From contig OU015532.1 in the NCBI GenBank assembly GCA_907165065.1, positions 48,092,839-48,156,838 on the forward strand: 64,000 bases of DNA, written 5' to 3'. Made by a program: the position numbers and the translations under genes. This DNA is from Caprimulgus europaeus (Eukaryota; Chordata; Aves; Caprimulgiformes; Caprimulgidae). A model generated the notes under the pieces. It worked only from the letters and a program-made list of their open reading frames with translations. It did no database searches and was not told the DNA's origin. Positions 11,481-23,463 of the stretch are shown piece by piece (the stretch's first letter is position 1; each line of letters starts with the position of its first letter).

Positions 11481-11800
11481 AGGTGAAAAATAAAAACTGA
11501 CAGGAAAGATACAGAGGTATTTGCATGTTCACACACTCTGGTTTTGAATATTGTGCATGGGCAGAATTAGTTTTAAACTCTCTTTATACAAACATATATT
11601 TACCTCAGCAGCAACCCATTAAGTAATCTATTAAAAATAAAATTGAGGAAAATGAATGGGGCCTTTTCCCAATATTCTATAGATCGTAATAAAACAGGAC
11701 TTTTCCTTCGACACTCTCTTGATCATTCACCTCGCAATGCATTTTTACAGCTCTCAGATTTCATTGCTTCATCGCCAGCTCAGTGGGGCCAGAGCATAAA
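11481..11800. other. AT-rich candidate conserved non-coding element
   Basis: This unique AT-rich block contains 'CAGAATTAGTTTTAAAC' (about 11562-11578), 'TTTATACAAACATATATTTA' (about 11583-11602), 'CATTAAGTAATCTATTAAA' (about 11618-11636) and 'CTCGCAATGCATTTTTACAG' (about 11731-11750). The mixture of TAAT, forkhead-like and octamer-like words without a repeat signature is typical of developmental enhancers. Status unproven. Confidence 0.35.
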
Positions 11801-12035
11801 CTGCAGGGTCTCCCTGTGGCTCTAGGTCAGGTTACACATCTGGGTGGTCCTACAGAGTAAGGACATAAAAAGAGCGATGTCATTTGGAAAGAGACACAGG
11901 TCAGTGCCTGCTAATGTCCCCAGCTGCCTGGCATCAGCCTGGCTGAGGTAGAGCTGAAGTAGGCTTGAGGTAGAGTTGCCATGGCAAATAGCAACGTAGG
12001 AAATAGAGAAGGGCCCTGGTTTGGAGCTGGGACAG
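11801..12035. other. Short non-coding stretch before the LTR
   Basis: Unique DNA with near-repeated 'GAGGTAGAG' words (about 11944-11973). No coding or repeat signature. It ends where the LTR-like TGTTGGGG start appears. Confidence 0.4.
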
Positions 12036-12606
12036 TGTTGGGGTTTGGGTTCAGCTGGGAGTTGTTATGAGAAGAATGTTGATAGGAGACCGATGTTTTT
12101 AGTTGTTGCTGAAAGTTGAAGGAGTTTGTGTTTTGCTGATCGGCAAGTGCAAGATCTAATTAATATTTAACTGAATAAGCTCAATTGGCATTTGGCTCTG
12201 CCAAGGGGCTGTTCCATCTCCTATCCCACCATGGGCAGGAGATTCATGAGGGGCTCTCTCTTGTAGGGGTCTCTCCCTCAGGCTCTCGCTCTCCCAGGAT
12301 TGCAGTTTTGGTTTTGGTATTGTCCCTCCTCCGGGATCATTATCTGAGAACACCTGGTTGGTGGGTGGTGAGCAACTGCACTGTGTATCACTCATTTGCA
12401 TATTTGATTATTATTATCATGATTATTTGAATATAATTATTATTTTAAGTTTTATCTTATTCCTGTTATTACATTTTTATCTCACTCTATGAGTCTCGTT
12501 ACCCTTGCCCCCCCAGTTCTCTCCCCTGTCCCCTGGGGGTGGGGGACAGTGAGTTGCTGTGTTTGGCTGCCAGCCCAGTGCCAGCCCAGTGTCACCACCA
12601 CAAAGG
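12036..12606 (+). mobile_element. Solo LTR of an avian endogenous retrovirus (copy A)
   Basis: The block starts with TGTTGGGGTTTGG at 12036 and ends near 12600 with GTCACCACCACA, so it has the TG...CA form of an LTR. Its 3' part contains GGTGGTGAGCAACTGCACTG, a TTATTATT-rich stretch, then 'GAGTCTCGTTACCCTTG' and 'GTTGCTGTGTTTGGCTGCCA'. The same order of blocks recurs in reverse orientation at 44046-44540 and 44812-45140, which confirms a dispersed repeat. The arrangement matches a common LTR family that I recall from bird genomes. There is no internal retroviral coding sequence on either side, so it is a solo LTR. The TTATTATT tract lies where the polyadenylation region would be. The copy is inactive as a virus. 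Confidence 0.85.
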
Positions 12607-14780
12607 ATTAAAAAAACCTCGGTGTTTTAAAACCTGTGTGATAGATCAAGACACAAGCGCTCCTCCTCACCCTCCCTTCAGTTTCTAGAGGGAAAGCCTG
12701 AGAGGAGCTGCAAGACTCTGCTGCAGACAGTGGGGTGCGCGTGGCAGGAGGGACATGGTGTGGCGTGGTGGGGACGTGGCATGGTGGTGTCCCTCACACC
12801 CTGCCTCTTGGCTGTGGTGGGAGCAGCCCCTGTGCTCCTTCCTTCCTGAGACAGCAAGGATCAGAGCTGGGCACCCACCTTAGGTCATGGAACACCTCCC
12901 TGTTGCCAGAGCATTCCCTTAAAGGAGAGCAAAACTGGTCCCAAGCCTGCACAGAGACGCGTGATCCACGGAAAGGTGTCAGATAATTAAACTGGGGTAT
13001 TTTTCTGGGAGCCTGACCTTGTCTACATGGAGATTCGTGTTTTCTGGCTTGGCCTGTGCTCCTGTTGAAGTCAGACACCTGCTTCTCTCTGTGACTGGGT
13101 TTTGCTGCCTGCAAAGCGCATCGGACCCTGTTTGACATGGAGCCTTACGAGGGAAACCACCAAAGCAGCTCAGATGCCCCAGCACAGCCCTGGCGTTGCG
13201 GGCAGCGAGGGGCAGGTCTGCACTCAGCCTTGCCCAAGCTGGGGGCTCCTGAACTGCTGAGCAACAAGCACTGCTGCTGGGTGAAGTCAGGCCGTGGGCA
13301 CCGTGCATGGCGAGGCTGTCAGCACATCCTCGGCTGTCACAGCCCCTGGGCTCTCCGTCTGGCACACACCTGCCTCCCGCTCCCAGCAGATGCCTGAACG
13401 CAGGAGCGGCTTTTCCTTCAGCGGGTTCAGAGTCAATGACAAATGGATTTCTCCCCTGACTTCCCAGTCACAGCACCCCTTAATCCACTTGGGGCTGGAA
13501 AATGACCTGGCTGAATTTAGACCATGTAAGGAGGTGGTGGGGGTCATGCTGGTTAGTTGTGCCTGGAGCAGGACCAGGAGTGCTCACAGGAACCAGATTG
13601 CCAGGAGAGCTGGTGAACAGTGGTGGCTATAGCTGGAGCAGGAGGTACCACCTCTGGCTGGCACAGCTGGATCAGGGACAGGACGTGTGGCTGTGGCAGG
13701 AGAAAACTTCCTTCTTTTCCCTTTGCAGTAGGGAAGGCAGGTTTATCCCTGGAGCTGCGTGGGAGAGGCTCAGTGAGTCTGCACAGTGACGCAGTCTCAG
13801 TGCGACGGCTGCTTTAACGTGGGCTTGGAGCAAAGGGAAATGCAGCTGAAGGAGGGACAAAGCTGAAGGAGGGACACTCCTGGGGCCAGTGTTGGCCAGG
13901 GAGGTGGCACAGGTCCCTGAAGAACACTGATAATGGGAAAGCAAAATTCAAACTTCATTGTGGGGCTGCAGGGAGCTAATCCTGACTCCTGGCATGAACC
14001 TTGGCAGTGGAGATGCAACACCCCGACCTTCCGTGTTGCTCCCGGAGACAGAAAGCAGGGCTTGTGGGCTCTATAGGCTGGACATGGAGCTGCAGAAGTC
14101 CTTACCCTGACATTTTCTTTCCACTGGCTCTTCTTAAGGTTTCAGTATGGACCAGGCTCTCCTTGATGGCAGTGCACCTTTGCCCTTTTTCGAGGAACAC
14201 ACCCAGGTGCAGTCCTGATACAGCCCCTTCTCTCAAAATGAGAAGTCTCTCTTGGTCCAGCAAGGACGAGGCCGTTGGCCAGGGGGGCTGTAACACCCTG
14301 CCACCCGTGGCTGCCCACTGGAAGAGCTCCAGGCTCGGAGCTGGCTGCCAGCAGGTGCAGCTCTGATCTCTTCCGTGCTCTTCTCTGTGGCATCACCTGG
14401 AGAGTCCTCATAGCTTGGGTTTGCCATCACAAAATCGGTACTTGTGTTGCAAATGATGGCAGCCTGGTGAGCCTGGAGACAAAAACCTTGTGCTCCTCAC
14501 TGGAGCTGAGGCCATACAGCTTGTGCTCCAGGCAAAACACACTGAAATTTACAGTCTTCTGCACTGAGCCTACAAGTTCACCCTCCTCTACCTCCTTCTG
14601 ACCCATAGGCCTTTCTGGATGCTTTTGCTTGCTCCCTTTTCCCCTCCTTACTTCTGGTTTTGTTTTTCTTACTTTGGTTTCTTTAAAGAGAGAGGCTCTA
14701 AGCGAATACAACACATTGCACAAGCTCTTGCAGTGACCAGGGCATTGAGGCAGGGACATTGAGATGCTCACCCAGCATCT
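12607..14780. other. GC-moderate non-coding stretch with a small tandem repeat
   Basis: There are many overlapping open frames on both strands but none with a domain. A 17-bp direct repeat (AGCTGAAGGAGGGACA at 13844-13859 and 13861-13876) is present. A G/T-rich patch with repeated 'GTGGCATGGTGG'-like words lies at about 12725-12790. No exon could be supported. Confidence 0.45.
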
Positions 14781-14912
14781 AAGGACATGGAGCTACTGGA
14801 GCCAGTCCAGAGGAGGCCACGAGGGTGATGCCAGGGCTGGAGCAGCTCTGCTGTGAGGACAGGCTGAGAGAGTTGGGGCTGTTCAGCCTGGAGAAGAGAA
14901 GGCTTCTATGGA
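14781..14912 (+). mobile_element. CR1 LINE fragment (internal)
   Basis: The plus strand reads through CR1 hallmarks in order: 'GGAGCCAGTCCAGAGGAGG', 'GGGCTGGAGCAGCTCTGCTG', 'GACAGGCTGAGAGAGTTGGG', then 'GTTCAGCCTGGAGAAGAGAAG'-like sequence. This is part of the CR1 3' coding/UTR region. Both ends are truncated and no ATTCTGTG tail follows. Confidence 0.9.
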
Positions 14913-17900
14913 CTCAGGAAATGTCAAACTTGCCTGTTTAAGACAAAACTCAAAGGAGATAATCCTTCATTCATCAGCAGCCATGCTGTGGCAGAGCAGC
15001 CCAGCCTGTCCAGGTTCTAAAAGCAAACCATGAAACAAAACTGTGTGTATGTGTCTCAATACACATTAATTGCAACTGGAATTAGATGTCCTTGGACTGC
15101 CAAAACTGTAAACAGTCAAAAATCTTTAAGGTTTCCAAACAGCTCCAGGATTTATGAACAACAGAGAAGCAGGCAGTAGCAAAGGATGCCACCAAAGCTC
15201 CTGTAGATCACATTGATTAAAACAGGAGGGCTGCCCTTCCAGGAGGAGCTTTGTGTGAGGAGGGAGAAACACGGCTGCTCTCAGCAGCTGCCCCAGCTCT
15301 GCCAGCAGCGATTCAGGACACAGGACTGTGTTACTGCAGATAAAAACAAATCTGTGTTTCCAGCCTCTCTAAAGTAAAGAAACAGCCCAGGAAGGACACA
15401 TGTCTTAATTAACCCCTCGGGAACAGGAGACAAAAGCAAATAACAAACAGATGGGAAGCATTTTGACAACGAAGCCTTTGAAGTCAGATGATTTTTTGTT
15501 TGTTTGTTTTCATACAAAAGAGAAGCCCACCTCTGCCTGGCAGCCCAGAGAGCAGTTGCAGCAAGAAGACAACAAAAGGGTTTTTCCCTTTGCAGCCCGA
15601 GCAGAGGAGAGCTGAGGAGCGGGGCGGGGGGAACAAGGAACAGTTTGTACTGGCCCCATAGACGGGAGATGCTCTGCTTTCTCCCAAGCCACTTCTCCCC
15701 AGTGTGAGAGCCCAGAGCCAGAGCAGATCCTAGCAGGCTCCAAAAATGGCAAAAGTTTGCTCCATGTATTTCATGGAAACAGAAAACCAGGCAAAAATAG
15801 CGAGGAGAAATTAATGGTCCTGCTATTTGGAAGCAAATCAGGTTTTCAGGGCTTCAGCCCCTTTTCCACACACTTTTTTTGTCTTTCAGCTGGACTTGGG
15901 TCAATTCCTCATCCCCTCACACAGCCCTGGCTGCGTCAGGGTAGCTCAGGGGCTGCAGGGAGGCCAGGGCAAAAGTCACAGCAGCTGGTCATGGTCAGGA
16001 CCTTCTCTGAGCTCTCAAGAAAAGGAGACAGTGTTGTCCTTGATTTGCTCTCCTGCTTCTCCAAACAACTCTGCCCCTCTGCCTTCTGAAACAGGCTTAT
16101 CCTGTTGTATGTAATAACAAGAATAAACTCCAACCACTCTCATTGTGCAAGCTCTTAGTATTTCCTCAGCTGGTTTCACACCAAACACATCCACCAGCAA
16201 CAGATGATCCTTCCTGGGCCAGAATACTCACAGTTACATTGCTTCTCCGGTTACTTCCTACAAAAATACCCCAGAAACCTTAAGGAAGGTGAAGAGAAGA
16301 AGTATGCGTGGGCAAGTGACATGTGTAGCTGGGGTGAGGAGCAGCAGTGCTCATTGTTTCACAAAATCCACCATATGTTGTCTGGCTTCAGCCTGCAGAT
16401 CTTGCATGCCCTTGTTTGATGATTTGATCAGCTGTTGACTCCATTTCGTGCTGCTGCCAACTCATGACTTGGCTGGTTTGATTGGAGTTCTATCCCTAAC
16501 TCAATGGTTGCATTTTGCTCATTTTCAGTCATTTTAGTTCTTAAGAAAAAGAGGGGGGGAAAGCAGCCTGCTTTGGAAGTCTTTTTAATTGTTTCTGTGT
16601 CTGTGGTTATTCAATTTGCAGTAAAGCCTAACAGGAAAACATAGCCCAGAGACTCACTGCTGCTAAGTCCCCAGAAAAGCCACCCACCCCAGGGGACAGG
16701 CACAGGCTGTTCTGTGCTCCACCTCTGACAAGCTGCTGGGACATTTACTGGCTGCAAGGTCAGGATGTGGAAGAGCACAAGGGATGCAGAGAAGGGACCT
16801 GATGGACCACCAAGGCCAGTTTCCTGCAGCTACAGATCAATGTGTTTTATAATCCTCCTTCATCCCCTGCCCATGTCAGCTCACTACCATGCAGCTTCCA
16901 AAAGCCATGGTATTTTCCCTTGGGGTTATGTACCACGAGGCAAGGTGTTTGTTTTCCTGTAAGCATCTGAGAAAACTGACATGAAGAGATGAGACCCCAA
17001 ACTATTGCTCAAATCCAGGCACTTTTCTTCACCAGCCTCAACACCAGCCAGAAGCTGGCACAGCTCTGTAGCTTCAGTCCCACTTTTGCCTTTGCCACCC
17101 ACGGGAGCCTGTGCCTGGGGGACAGAGCTGCCTGAGGTCCGGGTGATGCTCTCCAGGGGAGTGTGGGCAGGGCTGGGGGTGACAGAGGGGCTGAAAGAAG
17201 CCTGTGATCGTGCCTGTCACCCTGCCATGCACCAGCCCATAGGGCTTAGTGTGACATGCAGACTTGATCCAGGAAGGTGGTCCAAGCACCCTGTGAATCT
17301 GAGCCCTCCAACATTCCCGTGGCTCAGCCCTTGGCTCTGAAGCAGCAGCCTTGCCTGCTCGTTTGTTAGCCAGGCAGGGCTGAAAGGTTATGGGGAAAAT
17401 TATCTTTTTTTCCTCTCCATACTGAAGTCTTGTGTATTTTTCGCTGCAGATGTTACCAGTGTCAAAAGAGATGAGCTGTTCACAAATAGCCATAGCTCCA
17501 TCCCCAACACAGTGCCCTTCTGCAAAGTGCAGCAGTGATAGAAGACAGCAGCGAGAGGGAAAAGCTGGGGAAGAAAAGCTGCACCTGGACAAGCTGCTGT
17601 ATACACCCAGGGAGCATTCACTCTTCAGATTTTTCTCTTTTTTTTAATGGATTTTAGATAAAGATGCATAAAATGCATTAAAGACAACTGTCCTTCTGTG
17701 TCTGTCTGTGCACACGTGGCATGCCTGGAGTGCAGAACATGCAAAGAAGAAATCCTCCCATGACACACAGAGCAGCAGGCAGGAGACAGAGGTAGAGTGG
17801 CCCAGGCTGGGCTGTTGGGCTCTTTGCTCAGCAGCTGCTTTGGAGCAAATTCAGGATCTGGAAGGGCCACGTCCCAACCGGACCATGGCCCAGGGAACGG

Positions 17901-18045
17901 ATACAGGGCAGGGAGCGAGCCACGGCCAGGGCTGTGCATGGGGAGAAAGGAGTCGGGGAAAGTCCTCTGCCTGGGAGGTGTTGACAGGCAAAGGAAAAGA
18001 AGAAGGAGCCAAGCACTGCAGAGAAGGCTGTTGGTATATCTATTT

Positions 18046-18050
<5 letters not shown>
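14913..18050. other. Non-coding stretch, no gene supported
   Basis: Mixed-composition DNA. The longest frames (for example 17074-17592 minus and 17625-18095 minus, the latter translating the TA repeat as Ile/Tyr) have no domains. A T-rich run lies at 15491-15510. No repeat family was recognised outside the simple runs. Confidence 0.45.

Positions 18051-18088
<38 letters not shown>
18051..18088. repeat. (TA)19 microsatellite
   Basis: Nineteen uninterrupted TA dinucleotides, preceded by near-TA sequence (TATATCTATTTATACA). Such tracts are usually length-polymorphic and can form cruciforms. The flanking frames reading Ile-Tyr repeats are artefacts of this tract. Confidence 0.98.
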
Positions 18089-18096
<8 letters not shown>

Positions 18097-20825
18097 TGCG
18101 TATACAGGAAGAACTAGAGGAAAAAGAGAAAGGAAAAACAAAGAGATGAATATGGATATAAAATGCTGGGAAAACACCCATCAGGTTCACACACTGGAAC
18201 CCAATCTCATCTCACTTGCCCATTTACTCACAGCAGATCTAACAGGGTCACACAGCCACCTGGCCAGGAACAGCACCAGGGAGCTGCAGCAGCCCGGGGC
18301 TTAACGAGGCTCACAACTCTTGCAAAGGGAATTCCAAAAATGGGTTAATTTTTTTCCCTTCAGGCAGCAGGGATACAGTCTGCTCCAGATTTCAGATCAC
18401 ACCACACACCTGAAGGACAAAAGGATCTGAGCAACAGAGCCTTAAACTGTACTAATGACAATTCGTTTCCAGACGCTAGAAACAACAGAAGGCAGAGATA
18501 TAATTAAAAAGTTTGAAGATGACACAGGTAGGGAGAGAGAGATTTGAGACCTGGTTTCTATTTCCCAGAGGAGCTGAGCATCTGCAGCACCTCCTAAAGC
18601 CAGTAGGATCCATGGGTGCCCAGCACCTGTGGAAGCTTGGCTGTACTTGTTCTGTCTACTCTGCAGATGGGGAAGAGGCCATGGAAATCCAATTCTTACT
18701 CGGAAATCTATTCATTGTCTTTTTTGTGGGAGCTGTCTGGTGTCTTATGTATTATTTCTCTCTGCTTATACTCCCCCAAGATCCAGAAGAGAGAAGCACA
18801 CAAAGGGGTTGCTCTCCATCCTTTGGGGCTGGGGATGGCTTCTCCTGCCTCCTCTCAAGCTGCCCGTAGGCTGGGCTGGACCCCCAGCCCTTCTGCCTGG
18901 CCGGACCCTCCTTTCACCCCACTTCGCTCCCACCCAGCAGGACATGGGCTTTGCTGGGCACGTGCCCTGGGAGCTCCTTGGCATCCTCGTCACTCCCTGG
19001 TGCTCACCCTGGTCTTGCAGAACCACGTCATCTCCGGGAGCGCTGAGCAGCACCGGGGCACGTTTGCCTTTTGGGCCCTGGCACAGGATAAAGGCGGCTG
19101 CCAGAGCCCGGCCGGAGCAGCCACGAAGGGCACCCTGGACCCGAGGGACACAGCCAGGAGCTGCCTGCCAGCTCCCCACTTCCCCGGGCGCTTGGCTGCC
19201 AGCCAGAGGGATTCACGGCTTTGGGATTTCATCCCCATGACACTGCCTACAACAAACTGGGGTGGCACTGCAATTCCTGCCAGGACAAAGCATCTGCACC
19301 ACGTTTTCTCCTGCCTCACCTCTTCAAGTGGCAGAAAAAATAAGGAATAGGCAGAGCCATGACCCTGATGCCCCCGATTATCCCCCTGCACCGGGCTGGC
19401 CCCAGGCTGTGGCTCCTGGCCAGGATAGCTGTGGCCCTCATTACGCTTCAGAGTACTCAGAGGTTTAATGAACACTGGCTGGTGGCTGGCTGGTCCTCAT
19501 CCCCTCCCTGCTGCTTGGGGTCACACTTCATTAACAGAGAAATGTTTTTCCTTAGGGGATCCTACTTCTTCCTCATTCGACCCCAGCTCTCAGCTCATTT
19601 CCAGCCTACTTCTCCCCTGGCCCCGGGAAACAACCAACGTGAGGATGGCCTGGCTCAGCGGCCAGGGCAGGAGATTGGTATCTGAGATGCCCTCAGGTTT
19701 GGCAACTTGAGCAATGAAAGGAATCCCTGGCATGGCAGGGGGAGCTGGTGCCTGTCAGAGCAGGACACACTAAGTGTCCCCTCTCACCTGACACCACTGG
19801 TTCCACTTTCCAGCTTCTCCCAGAGCTCTTAGCACTCCTGCGTGGCCGTCCCTCCCTGGGGTACATCCCTCCCTCCGCGTCCCCGCAGGCAGCTGCTCTC
19901 CGTGCCACCAAGGGCCCTGCTGCTCTTCCTGCCTCCCACTACAGATCCCTCGGGATGCATTAGCACAGCTCATTAGTTGTTTCTTCAGCCTGGAGAGGTC
20001 CCAAGGATCCAAAGGATCGTTTGGGTTTTTTACCAGACAGGGTAAGTGCTCAGCTACACTTTCTGCCCTGCCCTTTTCTCAGGGTCTTGCCAGTCAGACT
20101 GGGGGAGGAGATGTCAGCGCGATGGTGAGGAGCAACATGGGGAAGAACATCTCCCGTGGTTCTGTGGGCTCTCAAAGCTCCAGCCCCAGGTCTCGGCTCT
20201 CTCACCAGCTCCCGAGTGTGGTGGGGACCCAGCCTCTCCGTGGTCATCAGCAAAGAGGTCACAGCGGACCCAGGGAAGCCACCACATCCAGGCTGGAGGC
20301 ATGATGACAAGCCCACACGCTTCCCAGCTGCTGTGAAGCCCAACCTGCCACAGCAGGTCCCTGGCCCAGGGCGAGGGTGCTGCTGCTTCCCCAGCTCCTT
20401 GCTGCTGGGCACCCAGGATTAATCTCCAACAGTGTGGTACTGGCTGCTGCTTCGTGCCTCAGTTCCCCCACTTTGGAACACAGAGGATTTTGTGGCCTCC
20501 TCTGGGATGTTTTGCTTCTTGGCTGCATGGCTCTTGGGGACAGGAGCCATCCACCAGCACGTCTCTCTGGGGCCACCCACAGCAGAGCCCCATGGGACCC
20601 AGCTGCTGGGATCAAACAGGGCTTTGGAGCCAGCTCAGACCGTAAATTCCCATTAGCACCAGGGCAAGACCACAGGTGGGACACAGAGCTGCAGTGGCTG
20701 GGACATTTGTCCTCACCCTCCGGCCACAGCAGACCCCAGCCTGGGAGCGGGGAGCTCCGGCAGCCCCCAGCCTTGCCTGAACCCCAGCACATCCCCAGCT
20801 GCTCCCTCTGCCACAGAGAAGGATG
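18089..20825. other. Non-coding stretch, no gene supported
   Basis: Frames of 100-244 codons exist at 18513-19475, but they overlap in three or more frames on both strands, lack known domains and contain proline/serine/glycine-rich composition typical of GC-rich non-coding DNA. No splice-bounded exon was convincing. Confidence 0.45.
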
Positions 20826-20958
20826 GGCTGGGGTCCCCCAGCCAGCTGTCATCCCCTCCTTCCTTCCTTCCCCTGACCCCTTTGGGGACAGGCTGGGGTC
20901 CCCCAGCCAGTTGCTCTGCTGTCATCCCCTCCTTCCTTCCCCTGACCCCTCTGGGGAC
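20826..20958. repeat. Tandem duplication, 65-bp unit, two copies
   Basis: The segment beginning GGCTGGGGTCCCCCAGCCAG at 20826 recurs at 20891. Both copies continue through CATCCCCTCCTTCCTTCC and CCCCTGACCCC to 'TGGGGAC'. The second copy has a few extra bases after CCAG and one fewer TTCC unit. The two copies remain highly similar, so the duplication is fairly young or maintained. Confidence 0.95.
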
Positions 20959-22254
20959 CTGCTCTAGAGAAAGCTGGGGGACAAAGCCCTTGTTTGCAAT
21001 ACACCTCAACAGGGAGTAATCCAGCATTTTCCACATCTTTGGATTTGCCCAGCAGGGAGCTTGTTTCTTTTTTTTCTCCCTCCTCCCCCCCCAACACATC
21101 GTGGGTGGTTTTTCTGCAACAAGTGGGGAAAAAAACCCAAATCCAAACAGTCCCATAATTATTTACTTCCCCATGGAAAGATTTCAGCTGGTATCAGTTA
21201 AGGATGCAATTCTGCAGCAGGGAGATAACGTTCTGAGGGGACACTCTCTCGCAAGGGCATGAGCTGGGGCATCTACTGTCCCCAGAGCCTGCTGCACAGA
21301 GGAGCAGCAGGAGGAGCTGGGACTGCTCACGGCCCTTTCATGTTCTGTACAGAGATAAATATTTTTGCCCGTGGTTCTGACATTTGGCTGTACAGAAAAG
21401 ACAAAGCCACCCACTGTGCACGAGGTCTGCTCAGTGCCACTGCTCTTTTAAACTTCTTTTTGTTTGAGCTCTGTCACACCACTGCAGCACCATTAGGGCC
21501 TTGAAGAACAATATTTAAATTTAGACTTTTCCCAAGTATAAAGGAATTTAAGGTTTTAAAGCAGCACTATTTGCATTTACACCCTGCTGGGTCCAGGCTG
21601 GAAAGGCTGAGATCTTTTCTGCTGTGGTGCGTGGAGCTGCTCGGAGCCCCACAACACTGCAGAACAAAAAGGTGACCATAGCCAGGTGCTTCTCACCGCT
21701 CACTACAACGTGGGAATAATCAAACACCAGGTGGGATCCATCCTCACAAACCCCTGCAGCCTAGTCCCAAGTCCAGCAAGCCACATTCCTGTCTTCCTTT
21801 GAACTCGATCTTGTTCCCGCTGAACCCTGCCAGCAGCGTTTCCCACTCAGGGGGGATCAAACACAATCTATTCCAGTCTCAGCCCACAGAGGGCTGAACA
21901 CTTGGCAGCTCTGGGAACAGCAGGAGCTGGGCATGGGTGGGACCCCAGGCAGGACCCCAAGCCTGCTGCCCCAGCTTCAGCAGGTGTTTGAGCCTGGTTT
22001 AGGCACCCAACCTACTGCTAACACCCTGAATTCATGTCCTGGGGCCAAACACATGGCCACATCCACCCAGGCTGCCTCCCAGGAACCAGGGCCTCTTTCT
22101 CTGTGGGTCCTCTGGAGAGAACTATTCAGGGGTAGACAGCTTTGTAAGGAGAACACAAAGACAAAAACCAACCCCAAAACCACATTTTGAACTAGAACCA
22201 TAAAAACATCATCATCATCAGAAGAGTAGCAGCTCTGAACATAAGTTGTGGCTG
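20959..22254. other. Non-coding stretch
   Basis: A poly-T and poly-C run sits at about 21065-21092. An AT-rich patch at 21505-21585 contains ATATTTAAATTTAGAC and ATTTGCATTT. An ATC microsatellite is at about 22208-22219. No coding exon or further repeat was recognised. Confidence 0.45.
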
Positions 22255-22395
22255 CTCCTCCCTGGAAGTGTTCTCAGCTGGGTTGGATGAGGCTTTGAGC
22301 AACCTGGTCTAGTGGAAGGTGTCCCTGCTGCTGGCAGGGGGGTTGGAACTGGGTGAGCTTTAAGGTCCCTTCCAACCCAAACCAGTCTGGGATCT
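22255..22395 (+). mobile_element. CR1 LINE fragment (3' region)
   Basis: The plus strand contains the diverged CR1 string 'GGTTGGATGAGGCTTTGAGC', 'AACCTGGTCTAGTGGAAGG' and 'TGTCCCTGCTGCTGGCAGG', followed by 'AGGTCCCTTCCAACCCAAAC'. It is truncated at both ends, and the octamer tail is missing or degraded. Confidence 0.9.
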
Positions 22396-23280
22396 TGGTA
22401 CTTCCAGAAATACACATCCTGACCCCAAACAGAGCACAAAGCAGAGCACGAAGCTGAAATGCCCCTTGGTTTGCTGCCTGCAGCATTTGCCTGATGGGCA
22501 GGCAGGTCAGACCCTCTGAAGCAGTGGAGGAACTCCTCTCAATCCAGCCCTGCCCCAGAAAAGGGACTGTCCCAGAAGCATTAGACAGAGATGTGTCCCC
22601 ACCAGCACGTGCTCCTGTTTGCAGACAGCCCCGCTGCCTACGTGTGCACTGCGGGTCCCACAGACCTGCCCACGGGGCTCACACCAGAGCTCAGCTCAGC
22701 ACTTCACTCGTTTGGGCACTTCCATCTGCAAACAACCAGCTGCTTTGAAAGCCTCCCAGGTCAAAGGTAAAAGCCAGGAGCACAGCAGCCACTGAGTGCT
22801 GATGGTAGAGACCAGAGGCTTTCCCTCAGACACCTCAGGCATCACCATGACTTCCTGGTTGTGGGTCAGAACCCCATTTCGACTTCCCAAGTGTAGGACC
22901 TGCTATTACTATTGCCACCCCTGCTCCCCTCTCAGGCCCTCCTGTCTCAGCTTTGCAGATGCAACTATTAAACTCTTTGTTTAGTCTGGGGAAAAGCTGT
23001 CACACTGAATTGACTCACCAAGGGGACACGTGTGGCTTCTGCTGAATTACACTGGTGACACAGGCTGCTGCCTGCCTTTGGAGAGCTTCCAGAGGTGCCT
23101 GGCGTCCTCTGCGTGCAGGTTGAACATGCCCTGGAAAGCAGACAGCAAGGGAAAGCAGGAGCCCAGTCAAGCTCCACCTCTTCTCTCCACCACTGGTTGC
23201 ACAGTCACTAGACCACCTCAGAATTTAACCCCTCTGAGAGCAGGTAAAGTTGTATTTCATAAGGAACTGGAGAGCAGAGC
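22396..23280. other. Non-coding stretch
   Basis: Unique-looking DNA between two CR1 fragments. The short frames have no domains. Confidence 0.4.
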
Positions 23281-23463
23281 TCATTTACCTGCAGGGTGCC
23301 CAGAGAGGTGGTAGAAGCCCCATCCCTGGAAACATTCAAGGCCAGGCTGGACGGGGCTCTGAGCAACCTGCTCTGGTTGAAGATGTCCCTGTCACTGCAG
23401 TGGGGTTGGACTAGGTGTTGAAAGGTCCCTTCCCACCCAAACCATGCCATGACTCTGTGACAA
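23281..23463 (+). mobile_element. CR1 LINE fragment (3' region)
   Basis: The plus strand has 'GTGCCCAGAGAGGTGGTAG', 'CCATCCCTGGAAACATTCAA', 'CTGAGCAACCTGCTCTGG' and 'GATGTCCCTGTCACTGCAG', ending near 'GACTCTGTGA' at about 23451-23460. It is closely related to the copies at 45730 and 56621, probably the same subfamily. The end point near a TCTGTGA word suggests the true 3' end is present. Confidence 0.93.

Noticed and set aside
17625-18304. Frames with repeated Ile-Tyr residues
   Set aside because: These simply translate the (TA)19 microsatellite.
18616-19475. Possible gene from overlapping 161-244 codon frames
   Set aside because: Frames of similar length occur in three or more registers on both strands, with no recognisable domain and no coherent splice sites.
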